Below are positions 63,960 through 64,000 of a stretch of 64,000 bases of DNA, piece by piece. The notes under the pieces are model-generated. The model ran no database searches and was not told where the DNA came from. It saw nothing but the letters and a program-made list of their open reading frames with translations. Made by a program: the position numbers and the translations under genes. The DNA is from Volvox africanus (Eukaryota > Chlorophyta > Chlorophyceae > Chlamydomonadales > Volvocaceae), in the NCBI GenBank assembly GCA_030268105.1, contig BSDZ01000017.1, forward strand, positions 2,956,001-3,020,000, read 5' to 3'. The stretch's first letter is position 1, and every line of letters starts with the position of its first letter.

Positions 63960-64000
63960 CTACGAAAGGGGGGAAGGCAAGTGAGGAGAGCGCGCCGGGG

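Overview
The window looks like nuclear DNA of a volvocine or chlamydomonad green alga; no species is assigned. The reasons are intron-dense genes with GT-AG introns (donors often follow CAG), GC-rich Ala/Pro/Gly-rich exons in AT-richer flanks, (TG)n, (GTGTAT)n and hexamer microsatellites, a multi-SRCR extracellular gene, DIRS-type retrotransposon remains and TTTTAGGG-like motifs in introns. No prokaryotic operon, CRISPR array, tRNA or rRNA gene was found. Gene models were assembled by eye from reading frame, splice sites and phase.

Layout. 1-230: last visible exon of a coiled-coil gene leaving the window (-). 1.8-3.4 kb: CPBP (CAAX-protease-like) membrane protease (+). 5.4-5.8 kb: possible Gly/Tyr/Pro-rich protein (-). 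7.0-15.7 kb: multi-exon SRCR gene with Pro-rich linkers (-). 15.7-22.3 kb: AT-richer, gene-poor DNA with one isolated exon-like piece. 23.2-29.9 kb: NAD kinase (-), eight exons, bracketed by a 1.4-kb inverted duplication (about 22.27-23.69 and 30.20-31.61 kb) whose outer copy carries an orphan copy of the last NAD kinase exon. 31.8-35.9 kb: decayed, rearranged DIRS-like element (RT, Gag, RNase H and tyrosine recombinase fragments). 36.3-47.4 kb: about 2,150-residue coiled-coil/low-complexity protein (-), 13 exons. 47.4-50.5 kb: repeats. 50.5-55.3 kb: tRNA-guanine (queuine) transglycosylase (-). 55.7-59.8 kb: spermidine synthase (+), divergent from it across 413 bp. 62.5-64.0 kb: C-terminal half of an alpha/beta hydrolase (-), entering from beyond the right edge.

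The identified genes are mostly housekeeping: NADP supply, tRNA queuosine modification, polyamine synthesis, a membrane protease and a hydrolase. They sit beside lineage-type genes (SRCR, coiled-coil) and mobile DNA. No shared pathway is implied. The most unusual structure is the inverted duplication that places a copy of the 3' end of the NAD kinase gene, in opposite orientation, about 300 bp upstream of that gene's own predicted start. Also notable are strong hairpins inside spermidine synthase introns, a 196-bp repeat at 98.5% identity in introns of two genes, and a fold-back made from two copies of a retrotransposon gag segment.
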